The notes beneath the pieces are model-generated. The model did no database searches. It was given only the letters and a program-made list of their open reading frames with translations, and was not told where the DNA came from. 18,282 nt of DNA from JAKFFN01 sp964444305 (GTDB taxonomy: Bacteria; Sumerlaeota; Sumerlaeia; Sumerlaeales; Sumerlaeaceae): contig CAYUGQ010000048.1 in assembly GCA_964444305.1 (NCBI GenBank), forward strand, positions 1-18,282, read 5' to 3'. Numbering within the stretch: the first letter of the stretch is position 1; every line of letters begins with the position of its first letter. This document shows positions 6,520-13,470 of this stretch, piece by piece. Position numbers and translations under genes: made by a program.

Positions 6520-8223
6520 ATCAACCAGTCAAAACATCCACAGTACATCACCCTTGAGTTAAAGCCCGACGGCGCCATTAAATTAAACGGAGAGGTTGTC
6601 AGCAATGACAGCCTCTCTTTTTCATTTAGAGGCTACGCCCACCCCCTTCCAGACCTCACAAGCAAACACCTGAAACTTCCCGAATGGGGATGCCTCACGC
6701 AAATTGCAATTCGCCACGGCAACATTGAAATACTGACCGATCACGCCGGAGCCTATCCCCTGTATCGCGCCTTCGCCCACGATGGCAGCCTGATCATGGG
6801 AAGCGACGCCTGGCAAGTCATCCGTCTTGCAGGTCTCCGCCAGTTGAATTTCCCGGCCTGTTTCGATCTGCTGGCCTTCGAATATGTTCCCGGCCTCGAA
6901 ACCCTGGTGGAAGGCCTCACCGAAGTGCCCCCGGCCAACCGGTTTAATTACCGCTATAAAGCCGGTCAATGGCACCGGACAGGTCAAACCCTCTGGCAAC
7001 TGGAACGCCGCCGTGACGGCACCGCCAACATCGACACCGCCTTCGAAAACCTCATGGAAGTCATGAGCCCCCTAAAAGAGGCCTTGGAGAACAACGAAAA
7101 ATACCCCCTCGCCATCAACCTAAGCGGTGGGTGGGACAGCCGCGCAATCCTCGCCGGAGCACTGCATCTCGACCTGGACAACATCATCGCCTGCTCCTAC
7201 GGAAATCCCGACTACTCAGGGATCAAAGTCGCCCGCCGGGTCGCAAACACAGCCAACATCCCCCACCACGTCTTCCCCTTTATAAACGGCGATTTTCTAC
7301 AGGCCAATTTCGATCACCTGTGCTCAATAATGCCTCCCACATCCCGTTTCAATCTCGCCGACGGCGCACTCGCCATGGGCCGGGAGTTTTACGGCAACAC
7401 CTGCGGAGCCGTCTGCGGACACAGCGGCGACGGCTACTCTGGCCTGCCCTCTTGGGCAATAACAGAAAAACTAGACACCCCCCAGGAACTCACCACCCGG
7501 TTAAACCGCGCCATGCGATCCAGCTTCAGACACACCAGCTATGACCGCCTCTTGCGCTCCACCGGACGCGACCTCCTCAAAGACACTGATCACCGTCTCG
7601 CAGCAACAGTCCGCCGCATTTTCACCCCCGGCAGCGGAGGCTACCTGCGATGGAAATCCGTAAACCGCGTCCGTCGCGCCGCCGCAATCGAGCTACGCAT
7701 GCTGGAACGCTTCACCCCAACAATCTATGCACCCATGCTCGAACGCCACTTTATCGACTTCTGGACCAGCGTCCCCGATGAACAATTATTAAATCAGCGT
7801 CTCTACCGGGAAATGCTCGCAACCCGGCTCTTCCAGGGAAACCTCGCCCCCCTCGCCAAAATCCCACGAGAATCCGGCGGAAAACTCGCCCCCGGCGTCA
7901 TTAATTCCATTACAGATGCCGCCCGCAACCAAACCTGGAGAATCCTCCGCCGCCTCGCCCCCGCCAAAACAGCAAGGCTCACCTCCGCCGACCCCACCGC
8001 CGCCTGGTGGCACTCCGATCCCGCACTGCGCTTATGGGCATGGCACACCCTCGCCCACTCCCCCTTCATCCAAAACCACTTCCAAATGAATCAGCTCCAC
8101 ACCCTGGTAAGTAATCCCCAGGAAGCAGAGCCGTCTTTCGCCCGAATCGGCGTATGGAACCTGCTGACCGTGGCCGGTGTGGAGCGAGTTCTTCACCACC
8201 ACACACAGCCACAGCCGCAGTAG
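6520..8223 (+). CDS. asparagine-synthetase-like ATP-pyrophosphatase without glutaminase cysteine; start codon unclear
   Basis: The frame is open from 6502 to the stop at 8223. Its first ATG is 6796, yet the 92 codons before it read as a convincing domain: LKPDGAIKLNG, GCLTQIAIRHGNIEILTDHA, GAYPLYRAF, as in the N-terminal half of asparagine-synthetase-like proteins. There is no ATG, GTG or TTG between 6502 and 6796. The best guess is an ATC at 6520, nine bases after AGGGA and just past the argG stop; ATT 6577 is an alternative. The synthetase domain carries the PP-loop SGGWDSR (residues 202-208 from 6520) and a degenerate GHSGDGYSG. No catalytic N-terminal Cys exists, so it probably does not hydrolyse glutamine. 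Such proteins often serve surface polysaccharide or natural-product amidation; the substrate is unknown. Family confident, start uncertain. Confidence 0.75.
   Translation: MNQSKHPQYITLELKPDGAIKLNGEVVSNDSLSFSFRGYAHPLPDLTSKHLKLPEWGCLTQIAIRHGNIEILTDHAGAYPLYRAFAHDGSLIMGSDAWQVIRLAGLRQLNFPACFDLLAFEYVPGLETLVEGLTEVPPANRFNYRYKAGQWHRTGQTLWQLERRRDGTANIDTAFENLMEVMSPLKEALENNEKYPLAINLSGGWDSRAILAGALHLDLDNIIACSYGNPDYSGIKVARRVANTANIPHHVFPFINGDFLQANFDHLCSIMPPTSRFNLADGALAMGREFYGNTCGAVCGHSGDGYSGLPSWAITEKLDTPQELTTRLNRAMRSSFRHTSYDRLLRSTGRDLLKDTDHRLAATVRRIFTPGSGGYLRWKSVNRVRRAAAIELRMLERFTPTIYAPMLERHFIDFWTSVPDEQLLNQRLYREMLATRLFQGNLAPLAKIPRESGGKLAPGVINSITDAARNQTWRILRRLAPAKTARLTSADPTAAWWHSDPALRLWAWHTLAHSPFIQNHFQMNQLHTLVSNPQEAEPSFARIGVWNLLTVAGVERVLHHHTQPQPQ
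6590..6622 (+). terminator. terminator-like hairpin with GCAA tetraloop and U-tract
   Basis: The arms GAGAGGTTGTCA (6590-6601) and TGACAGCCTCTC (6606-6617) pair over 12 positions with a single G-U wobble, enclose a GCAA (GNRA-class) loop and are followed directly by TTTTT (6618-6622). By form this is a textbook intrinsic terminator for argG, 76 bases beyond its stop. It lies inside the open frame of the next gene, so it may act as an attenuator rather than a simple end. Confidence 0.75.
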
Positions 8224-8236
8224 ATTTTATTTCAGA

Positions 8237-9730
8237 TTAATCCTGCTCAGCAAGAGCAAGCGCAGGCTTTCTCGCGCCCGAACCACCCTTGCGCCAGTTA
8301 CCGCGAGAACCATCGCGTCCCTGACCGCCAGAACCTTCAAAGCGACGACCGAACTTACCACCGCCACCTTTGCCAAAACGAGAGTTGCCAGGCTTACGGC
8401 CGGTATTCTGGCCGCCACTCCCGGAACGAGCATTAGCCGCAGCCCGGCTCAGCAACTGCTGATGAGCTCCCTGGGCCGAATCACAATGATAAGGCTGCTC
8501 CACAATTTTCGGAAGCTGCACACGGATCAACCGCTCAATCGTTCCAAGGAATCCAGCTTCACTGTTATCGCAAAAGCTGATAGCAAAACCCGAAGCTCCC
8601 GCACGACCCGTACGGCCGATACGATGAACAAAGGTTTCCGGCTCATTCGGCAGGTCATAGTTAACAACATGCGTAATGTTCGTAACGTCAAGCCCGCGAG
8701 CTGCCAGATCCGTTGCAACCAAAACCGGACTCGTGCCACGCTTAAACTCGCGCAATGCCTTTTCCCGTGCACCCTGAGTCTTGTTACCATGAATGCATTC
8801 AGTGCGAATCCCGCACTTTTCAAGCCGCTCCGTCACCCGGTCGGCACTACGCCGCGTACGAGTAAACACCAGAATCCGGCTGCCGGCATCATTCGTCAAA
8901 ATACCTTCCGTCTTATCCAGAAGAAGATGTTTCAACAGCATAGGCTTGTTGCCCTTGTCCACATAGTAACCCACCTGGTCGACCTTGTTAGCCGGGGTGG
9001 ATACCCGTGCAACTTCAATCCGGACCGGGTCCTGCATGAAATCCTTAACCAGGCTCTCAATTTCCTTCGGCATCGTCGCCGAAAACAGAAGAGTCTGCCG
9101 CTGCTCAGGAACCTTACCCAGAATCCGGCGGATATCAGGAATAAAGCCCATGTCCAGCATGCGATCTGCCTCATCCAGAACAACGTATTCCACGCGATCC
9201 AAACGGATAAAACCCTGCTGCATAAGATCCAGCAAACGCCCCGGACATGCGACTAATACGTCAATGCCGTTACGCAGCTCATGAATCTGCTTTCCCTGGG
9301 AAACCCCACCGATCACCGCAGCAGTGCGGATACCAGTCTTCCGGCTATAAGCCCGGAAGCTGTCATTGATCTGAGTTGCCAGTTCGCGAGTCGGTGCCAG
9401 AACCAACGCCCGAATGGGCCGGTTGCGGCTGTTATTTGATGCCCGTACGGGCTTGCGGCCATAGCGGCCCTGGGGGCGATTGCCCTGAAACTTGTCAGTC
9501 TGTGCGCCCGTGTTTGTGTCTGCCGATATAGGGTTGGCCAGCAGACGATGCAGAATAGGCAGTGCGAACGCGGCAGTCTTGCCGGTTCCTGTCTGCGCAA
9601 GGCCGAGAACATCTTCCCCCGCCAAAACGGGGGGAATGGCCTGCTGCTGGATAGGTGTAGGGGCCGTATACCCCTTCGCTTTCAAAACCTCTAAAAGCGA
9701 TTGATTTAGTTGAAGCTCATTAAATTGCAT
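8237..9730 (-). CDS. DEAD-box RNA helicase, RhlE-like, with RG-rich tail
   Basis: All core motifs are present: Q motif GYTAPTPIQ (20-28), motif I AQTGTGKT (45-52), Ia LAPTRELATQ (111-120), II DEAD (186-189), III SAT (217-219), VATDLAARGLD (338-348) and VI HRIGRTGR (369-376). It should use ATP to unwind or remodel RNA in the cytoplasm, with likely roles in ribosome assembly, decay or cold growth. About 38 extra residues (67-104, polar, Gln/Asn/Arg-rich, including GRYGRKPVR) are inserted between motifs I and Ia. Residues 433-490 form a Gly/Arg/Ser-rich tail, typical of RNA-binding extensions. The ATG at 9730 lacks an obvious Shine-Dalgarno. The gene lies 126 bases downstream of the TetR gene on the same strand and converges on the synthetase-like gene with a 13-base gap. 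Confidence 0.95.
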   Translation of the reverse strand: MQFNELQLNQSLLEVLKAKGYTAPTPIQQQAIPPVLAGEDVLGLAQTGTGKTAAFALPILHRLLANPISADTNTGAQTDKFQGNRPQGRYGRKPVRASNNSRNRPIRALVLAPTRELATQINDSFRAYSRKTGIRTAAVIGGVSQGKQIHELRNGIDVLVACPGRLLDLMQQGFIRLDRVEYVVLDEADRMLDMGFIPDIRRILGKVPEQRQTLLFSATMPKEIESLVKDFMQDPVRIEVARVSTPANKVDQVGYYVDKGNKPMLLKHLLLDKTEGILTNDAGSRILVFTRTRRSADRVTERLEKCGIRTECIHGNKTQGAREKALREFKRGTSPVLVATDLAARGLDVTNITHVVNYDLPNEPETFVHRIGRTGRAGASGFAISFCDNSEAGFLGTIERLIRVQLPKIVEQPYHCDSAQGAHQQLLSRAAANARSGSGGQNTGRKPGNSRFGKGGGGKFGRRFEGSGGQGRDGSRGNWRKGGSGARKPALALAEQD

Positions 9731-9856
9731 TAAAGGAAATACACGGCCCCGGAAAAGAAAATGCTACAGTGCAAGCAAATAGTTTCGATTCCGCCACAAA
9801 ACACCCAGCTTCACAGCCAGCCGCCATATCAGCCAACAAACACCACCCAAAAACCT

Positions 9857-10453
9857 CTACCGCAACAGCCCCTTCAGAAACACCCGCATAATCGCATCCG
9901 CATGATCCCGCATGTCATTATTCTTACCCGTCACCTTCCGGTAACGAATCGCCGCACCAATCATACCCCGCAACAAATAAGCAGCCTCCAGCGGATCCAC
10001 ATCGGTAAACAGTCCCTCAGACTGCCCCTGCGCAATCAATCGCCCGAGAATCGCCGTATTCTGCCGGTATTTGTCCAGGTGTTCCTGCTTCAGACGCCCA
10101 CGCAAAACCTGGTCGTCCGCAGCATTATTATCAACACTCATCCCGATAACCTGAAACAGCGGATAGCTCTTCTGATACCGCGTCAAAAGCTCCCGCACCA
10201 GCCGCGTTAGTTTAATATCCGCCTTGCCCCGATCATTGATAACCTTCGTAAAAAGCTCCGAAGACTCCTCAATATCCCGCGCCAATATCTCGTCGATAAC
10301 ATCCTCAACCGATGGATAAATCGCGACAACACTTTTCTCCTCAAGACCCGCTTCAACGGCAATATCCTTAAGAGAAGCGTTCAAAGTACCATTACGCGCA
10401 AAAATTTCCTGCGCGGCCACCAAGATCTGTTCGTTGTTAATTTCTTTAGACAT
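9857..10453 (-). CDS. TetR/AcrR family transcriptional regulator
   Basis: The 198-residue protein from ATG 10453 has the family shape. An N-terminal three-helix DNA-binding domain (QILVAAQEIFARNGTLNASL, KDIAVEAGLEEKSVVAIYP, SVEDVIDEIL) is followed by a helical ligand and dimer domain without recognisable specificity. A TTG at 10474 would add seven residues, but the ATG gives the usual start of such proteins (MSKEINNEQ). The helix-turn-helix turn reads AGLEEKSVVAIYPS, slightly divergent from the typical GVSxGTxYxHF. It diverges from the secreted Met-rich protein at 10636, with inverted repeats in between, and precedes the helicase on the same strand. Autoregulation and control of the divergent gene are inferred. 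The inducer is unknown. Confidence 0.88.
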   Translation of the reverse strand: MSKEINNEQILVAAQEIFARNGTLNASLKDIAVEAGLEEKSVVAIYPSVEDVIDEILARDIEESSELFTKVINDRGKADIKLTRLVRELLTRYQKSYPLFQVIGMSVDNNAADDQVLRGRLKQEHLDKYRQNTAILGRLIAQGQSEGLFTDVDPLEAAYLLRGMIGAAIRYRKVTGKNNDMRDHADAIMRVFLKGLLR

Positions 10454-10499
10454 CCGCTTTGAACGACACTCCAATCAATGATTCTGGCATGGCTGATCC

Positions 10500-10532
10500 T
10501 TTTGCGCCTACATTTTGACATCAAACGCAAAA
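10500..10532. promoter_or_regulatory. candidate TetR operator: two inverted repeats
   Basis: Two inverted repeats overlap in the divergent spacer. An outer pair, TTTTGCG (10500-10506) and CGCAAAA (10526-10532), is perfect over 7 bases. An inner one, TTTGA-CA-TCAAA (10514-10525), has perfect 5-base arms and contains a TTGACA. The two centres differ by about 3.5 bases, so they are separate elements. Their position between a TetR gene and its divergent neighbour suggests operator function; no binding evidence is available. Confidence 0.4.
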
Positions 10533-10563
10533 ATTCAGTTGAAACCCGCACCTGTGCTGGCAG

Positions 10564-10594
10564 ATGACTGCTAGCTGTAGGTTACTAATATAAT
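10564..10594 (+). promoter_or_regulatory. promoter of the secreted Met-rich protein gene
   Basis: A perfect TATAAT at 10589-10594 is preceded, with a 19-base spacer, by ATGACT (10564-10569), which keeps TGAC of the -35 consensus. Transcription would begin near 10601, leaving about a 35-base leader before the TTG start. Confidence 0.5.
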
Positions 10595-10623
10595 TCACAA
10601 CACACAAATCCGCACACGTCAAC

Positions 10624-10627
10624 GAGG
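10624..10627 (+). promoter_or_regulatory. Shine-Dalgarno supporting a TTG start at 10636
   Basis: GAGG ends 8 bases before TTG 10636. No ATG or GTG occurs at the head of the frame, and a complete signal peptide follows the TTG, so the site decides the start. Confidence 0.65.
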
Positions 10628-10635
10628 ATCAGGTA

Positions 10636-11463
10636 TTGCATACATTTTCGCGCAAAGCAGCCACACGTCACACCACGGTGGCACTATCACTAGTTGCAGC
10701 ACTGTTCACAGCTGCCCCGGCCGCTGCCGAAAACATGGAAATGCCAAACGCCGCGGAAGTCCAATACTTCTCCCCTGAGGCCCAGCAATTTTACGCCGCA
10801 GGCGTAGCCGCCATTGACCGTGCCGATTACTCCAACGCATACAACATGCTCGCAAAAGCCGGCGCACTCCAACCCGCATCCGTGCGCCTCAACCACATCG
10901 TCGCCCAGCTCGCCATGTACCACGGCCGCCAGACCAAAGCCGACGAAGCCAAAGATTTCTATCAGACCGCCATCGCCAGCTACGAAAGCATTCTTAATGT
11001 TCCAACCATCACCGCTGACCTGCGCATCAAAATAACAAACCAGCTCAAAATTGCACTCCAGGAAGCTGCAGAACTAGACCAGCGTGACGCCATCCGCGAA
11101 GCCACGGGCACAACATTTATCCTCGATTACAACCGCCGCTATGCCACCCAGACCCCCCGCGCAGCCGGAATTCTCGAAGAAATGGCCAGCGTAACAACCC
11201 GCACAGTAGAAGCCAACCCTGTCGCCGACATGATGGCCCAGCAAGCAACAATGGACGGCGGAATGGGCATAGGCATGGGAATGGAAGGCATGGGCATGAT
11301 GCCCGGTGACCCCGGCATGGGAATGATGCCGGGCGATCCAAATATGGGAATGAACCCCGCCGATCCCACCATGCAGCCACCTCAGCCCGGCTTCCCCGCT
11401 GATCCCGCCGCGCCGGGAGCAATGCCCCAAAACCCCGGTCCCCCCGCAAACCCGAACTTCTAA
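10636..11463 (+). CDS. secreted TPR-like protein with Met/Gly/Pro-rich C-terminal tail
   Basis: The 275-residue protein starts at a TTG with a good Shine-Dalgarno. Residues 1-32 are a classical signal peptide: basic MHTFSRKAATRH, hydrophobic VALSLVAALFTA, and a cleavage site near AAA-EN. Residues 40-175 are helical and TPR-like (QQFYAAGVAAIDRADYSNAY, MLAKAGALQPASVRLN, FYQTAIASYESILN). Residues 205-275 are low-complexity, rich in Met, Gly and Pro, with three 9-residue repeats. It is probably exported to the periplasm. Met-rich tails can bind copper or act as flexible linkers, but neither is shown here. It diverges from the TetR gene, which may control it, and converges with tatD across 26 bases. 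I recognise no family function. Confidence 0.78.
   Translation: MHTFSRKAATRHTTVALSLVAALFTAAPAAAENMEMPNAAEVQYFSPEAQQFYAAGVAAIDRADYSNAYNMLAKAGALQPASVRLNHIVAQLAMYHGRQTKADEAKDFYQTAIASYESILNVPTITADLRIKITNQLKIALQEAAELDQRDAIREATGTTFILDYNRRYATQTPRAAGILEEMASVTTRTVEANPVADMMAQQATMDGGMGIGMGMEGMGMMPGDPGMGMMPGDPNMGMNPADPTMQPPQPGFPADPAAPGAMPQNPGPPANPNF
11287..11367 (+). repeat. three tandem 27-base (9-residue) repeats
   Basis: The units at 11287-11313, 11314-11340 and 11341-11367 encode GMGMMPGDP, GMGMMPGDP and NMGMNPADP. The first two are identical in protein but differ at several third positions, so the duplication is not recent, or the repeat is kept by selection on protein sequence. A looser run of Gly-Met pairs precedes them. 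Confidence 0.85.
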
Positions 11464-11489
11464 TCCAAGTTCAACTCAAAGCATCCCAC

Positions 11490-12296
11490 TTACAGACGGA
11501 AAAGTCGCCGGGAATTATCCGACGTCACCCTCATGACCGTACCCCGCTCAATACCTTTCAACTCCGCTACCCGCGCCACAACCCGATCAAGATAAGCCGA
11601 CTCATTTCGCTTCCCTCGAAACGGAACCGGTGCCATATAAGGCGCATCTGTCTCCAAGACAAGATGTTCCAGCGGAATCTCCCGCACCACCTCATGCACT
11701 CCCTCCGCCCGTTTAAAAGTCGACGACCCGCCAATCCCCAGCATAAACCCCAGGTCCACCGCCTCCCGCGCATCATCCACCGTTCCAAAAAAACAATGCA
11801 ACACCCCCCGCACCTCCTTCACAAACTCCCCGCTCCCCCGCGCCCCGTAAAAATCCCCAAGCATAGCCTGGCACTCCTCATAAGCCTCACGACAATGAAT
11901 CACAATCGGCAGATCAAGATCCCGCGCAATCTCCATCTGCCCCACAAATGCCTCTCTCTGCTTATCCCGTGGAGCAAAATCATAATGATAATCCAGCCCC
12001 ATCTCCCCAATCCCCTTAATCAGCTCCCGGTTATCCATCGCCTGCTGTAAAATCCGCTGCCGCGTCTCCTCACTCCACTTCGCCGACTCATGAGGATGCA
12101 GACCCGCCACCACAAAGAATAAATCCGGATAATTCTCCGCCACCGCCAACGCTCTTTCCGTATCCTCAGGATCTACACCCACCAGCGCAATCCGTGAAAC
12201 TTTCGCGCCCCGGGCCCGGTCCACCACCTCCGCAAAGTCATCCACAAACTCTTTGCCGTGCAGGTGCGAATGGGAATCAATAATATACTCAGTCAT
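11490..12296 (-). CDS. tatD: TatD family metal-dependent hydrolase (DNase)
   Basis: The 268-residue protein from ATG 12296 is a TIM-barrel metallohydrolase of the TatD family: DSHSHLHG with the His-x-His pair at 9 and 11, GEMGLDYHYDF with metal-binding Glu98, IHCRE with His134, LHCFFG with His167, and LETDAPYMAP with catalytic Asp217. All expected metal ligands are present, so it should be active. Family members are 3'-5' exonucleases linked to DNA repair and turnover. Length is normal. A TTG three codons upstream (12305) is a less likely start. It lies 172 bases downstream of the esterase on the same strand, with a large hairpin between, so it may have its own promoter. Confidence 0.94.
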   Translation of the reverse strand: MTEYIIDSHSHLHGKEFVDDFAEVVDRARGAKVSRIALVGVDPEDTERALAVAENYPDLFFVVAGLHPHESAKWSEETRQRILQQAMDNRELIKGIGEMGLDYHYDFAPRDKQREAFVGQMEIARDLDLPIVIHCREAYEECQAMLGDFYGARGSGEFVKEVRGVLHCFFGTVDDAREAVDLGFMLGIGGSSTFKRAEGVHEVVREIPLEHLVLETDAPYMAPVPFRGKRNESAYLDRVVARVAELKGIERGTVMRVTSDNSRRLFRL

Positions 12297-12352
12297 GCTC
12301 TGCAATTATTTCATTCAAACTACGGCATTCGACTTGCTTCCAACTTCATCGG

Positions 12353-12361
12353 ATTATCCCA
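12353..12361 (-). promoter_or_regulatory. possible extended -10 for tatD
   Basis: On the minus strand the bases read TGGGATAAT, an extended -10 (TG, one base, GATAAT) about 57 bases before the ATG. No good -35 is visible. It lies just downstream of the hairpin at 12379-12424, which would separate tatD transcription from the esterase. Confidence 0.3.
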
Positions 12362-12378
12362 AAGCCCTCCAAGGCAAC

Positions 12379-12424
12379 ACAGCCCCGACGCCGGCGTCAC
12401 AGAACGACCCGGCACCGGGGCTGT
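12379..12424. other. structured GC-rich inverted repeat between esterase and tatD
   Basis: ACAGCCCCG (12379-12387) and CGGGGCTGT (12416-12424) are a perfect 9-base inverted pair. Inside are a perfect 12-base palindrome GACGCCGGCGTC (12387-12398) and a small CCGGCACCGG element, so the strand could fold into a branched structure. No U-tract follows on either strand, so it is not a standard intrinsic terminator. It may be an RNA stability or transcription-pausing element, or one copy of a dispersed repeat. Confidence 0.6.
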
Positions 12425-12468
12425 CGTTATTTATAGGTGAGCAAGCCCCCCTGCCGCTGAACGCCCCC

Positions 12469-13314
12469 CTACTCCCCCTCAGTGAAAGCATTACTATGAA
12501 ATTCAATATGCTCCCCAATATGCTCCCGCCAATAAACCCAGTCATGCTTCCCCGAAAACTCCCGATAAGTATGCTTCACCCCCAGCGCCTTCAGCCTCTC
12601 ATGCAACTTCCGCGCATCCTCAACCGCCCCCGTCTTGTCCGCCATCCCCGTATCAAACAACAAGAAAATCCCTGCCGTCGTAAACCGGTCCGCCAGGTGA
12701 TAAACACTATTCGCCCTCCATCGCCCCACATGCTCCGGCTGCGAGCCCAGAATATCATCCAGCCTCCACTTACCAGCATGCCGCGCAATATCCAGAATCC
12801 CGCTCAGTGACGACGCCGAAATATAAAGTTCCGGATTCTTCGCCGCCAGCGACAACGCCCCATGCCCACCCATGCTCAGGCCGGCAATCCCTCTCCCGCC
12901 CCGATCCGTGCGTGCAGGAAACCTACGCTCAACATCCAGCCGCACATCCCGCGTCACCGCCGACTCGAACTGATTCTCCACCTTAATCTCACTGTCAATA
13001 TACCACCCAAACTCAGACCCGTCCGGAAAAACCAGGATCATATCCCGAGACGCCAGCTCCTCCGTAATCGTCGTCTTCTCCGGCCAGTCACGGTAACTCC
13101 CGGTCGCCCCGTGCAAAACATAAAGCACCGGATAATTCCGACCCTCCTCCAGCGTAGACGGCAGCGCCACAATATAAGTAGTCTCCCCATCCAGCGCCTC
13201 ACTATATAAGCTGATCGTCCGCGTAGTAACAGCCCCATTTGATAAACTCGGGCTCATCAAAACAGCAACGAACACAGCCATCGCCGCAATCGGGTATAAA
13301 ACAATCATTCGCAT
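12469..13314 (-). CDS. secreted alpha/beta-hydrolase, esterase D / feruloyl-esterase-like family
   Basis: The 281-residue protein starts at ATG 13314, preceded by a purine-rich AAGGGGGTG. Residues 1-27 form a signal peptide (VLYPIAAMAVFVAVLMSPSL). The rest matches the putative-esterase family (PF00756): YPVLYVLHGATGSYRDW (oxyanion region), the nucleophile elbow GLSMGGHGAL with Ser147, a probable acid at Asp221 or Asp226 in LLFDTGMAD, and the catalytic His257 in SGKHDWVYW. The family includes S-formylglutathione hydrolases, mycolyltransferases and secreted feruloyl or acetyl-xylan esterases. Export favours an extracellular or periplasmic carbohydrate or lipid ester as substrate. It is followed by tatD on the same strand, with no obvious functional link. 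Confidence 0.88.
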   Translation of the reverse strand: MRMIVLYPIAAMAVFVAVLMSPSLSNGAVTTRTISLYSEALDGETTYIVALPSTLEEGRNYPVLYVLHGATGSYRDWPEKTTITEELASRDMILVFPDGSEFGWYIDSEIKVENQFESAVTRDVRLDVERRFPARTDRGGRGIAGLSMGGHGALSLAAKNPELYISASSLSGILDIARHAGKWRLDDILGSQPEHVGRWRANSVYHLADRFTTAGIFLLFDTGMADKTGAVEDARKLHERLKALGVKHTYREFSGKHDWVYWREHIGEHIEFHSNAFTEGE

Positions 13315-13428
13315 AACAACTACACCCCCTTCCCCCGCCCCCCTGTGTCAAGTTAAACGCAAACCCGCCCCATCTCCCGACAGGCAAACTTTTTGTTTAC
13401 ACCACCGTCAATGTTCGCATAGAAGCTT

Positions 13429-13446
13429 TGTAAGGTTAATTTTACA
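13429..13446. promoter_or_regulatory. palindromic operator candidate upstream of phoU
   Basis: TGTAAGGTTAATTTTACA is an 18-base imperfect palindrome with perfect arms TGTAA and TTACA and a TTAA centre (14 of 18 positions symmetric). It ends 24 bases before the phoU start, so it would overlap the promoter or early leader. It does not match the E. coli Pho box. The bound protein, if any, is unknown. Confidence 0.35.
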
Positions 13447-13470
13447 CTAAACGCAGGTACAGGTCGCTGG

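Noticed and set aside
6605..6673. Short frame from ATG 6605 as a leader peptide or alternative start
   Set aside because: The ATG lies in the loop and 3' arm of the hairpin, the frame stops after 22 codons, and the peptide has no recognisable feature.
8244..8258. Small hairpin TGCTC-agcaa-GAGCA as a terminator between the synthetase-like gene and the helicase
   Set aside because: The stem is only 5 bases with no U-tract, and it lies within the coding end of the helicase.
8237..9300. Long plus-strand open frame opposite the helicase (8177-9256)
   Set aside because: It is antisense to a gene with complete DEAD-box motifs; its Arg/Thr-rich sequence is a by-product of the opposite strand's codons.
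10515..10520. TTGACA as the -35 for the gene at 10636
   Set aside because: No -10 lies 16-19 bases downstream; it is better explained as part of the inner inverted repeat.
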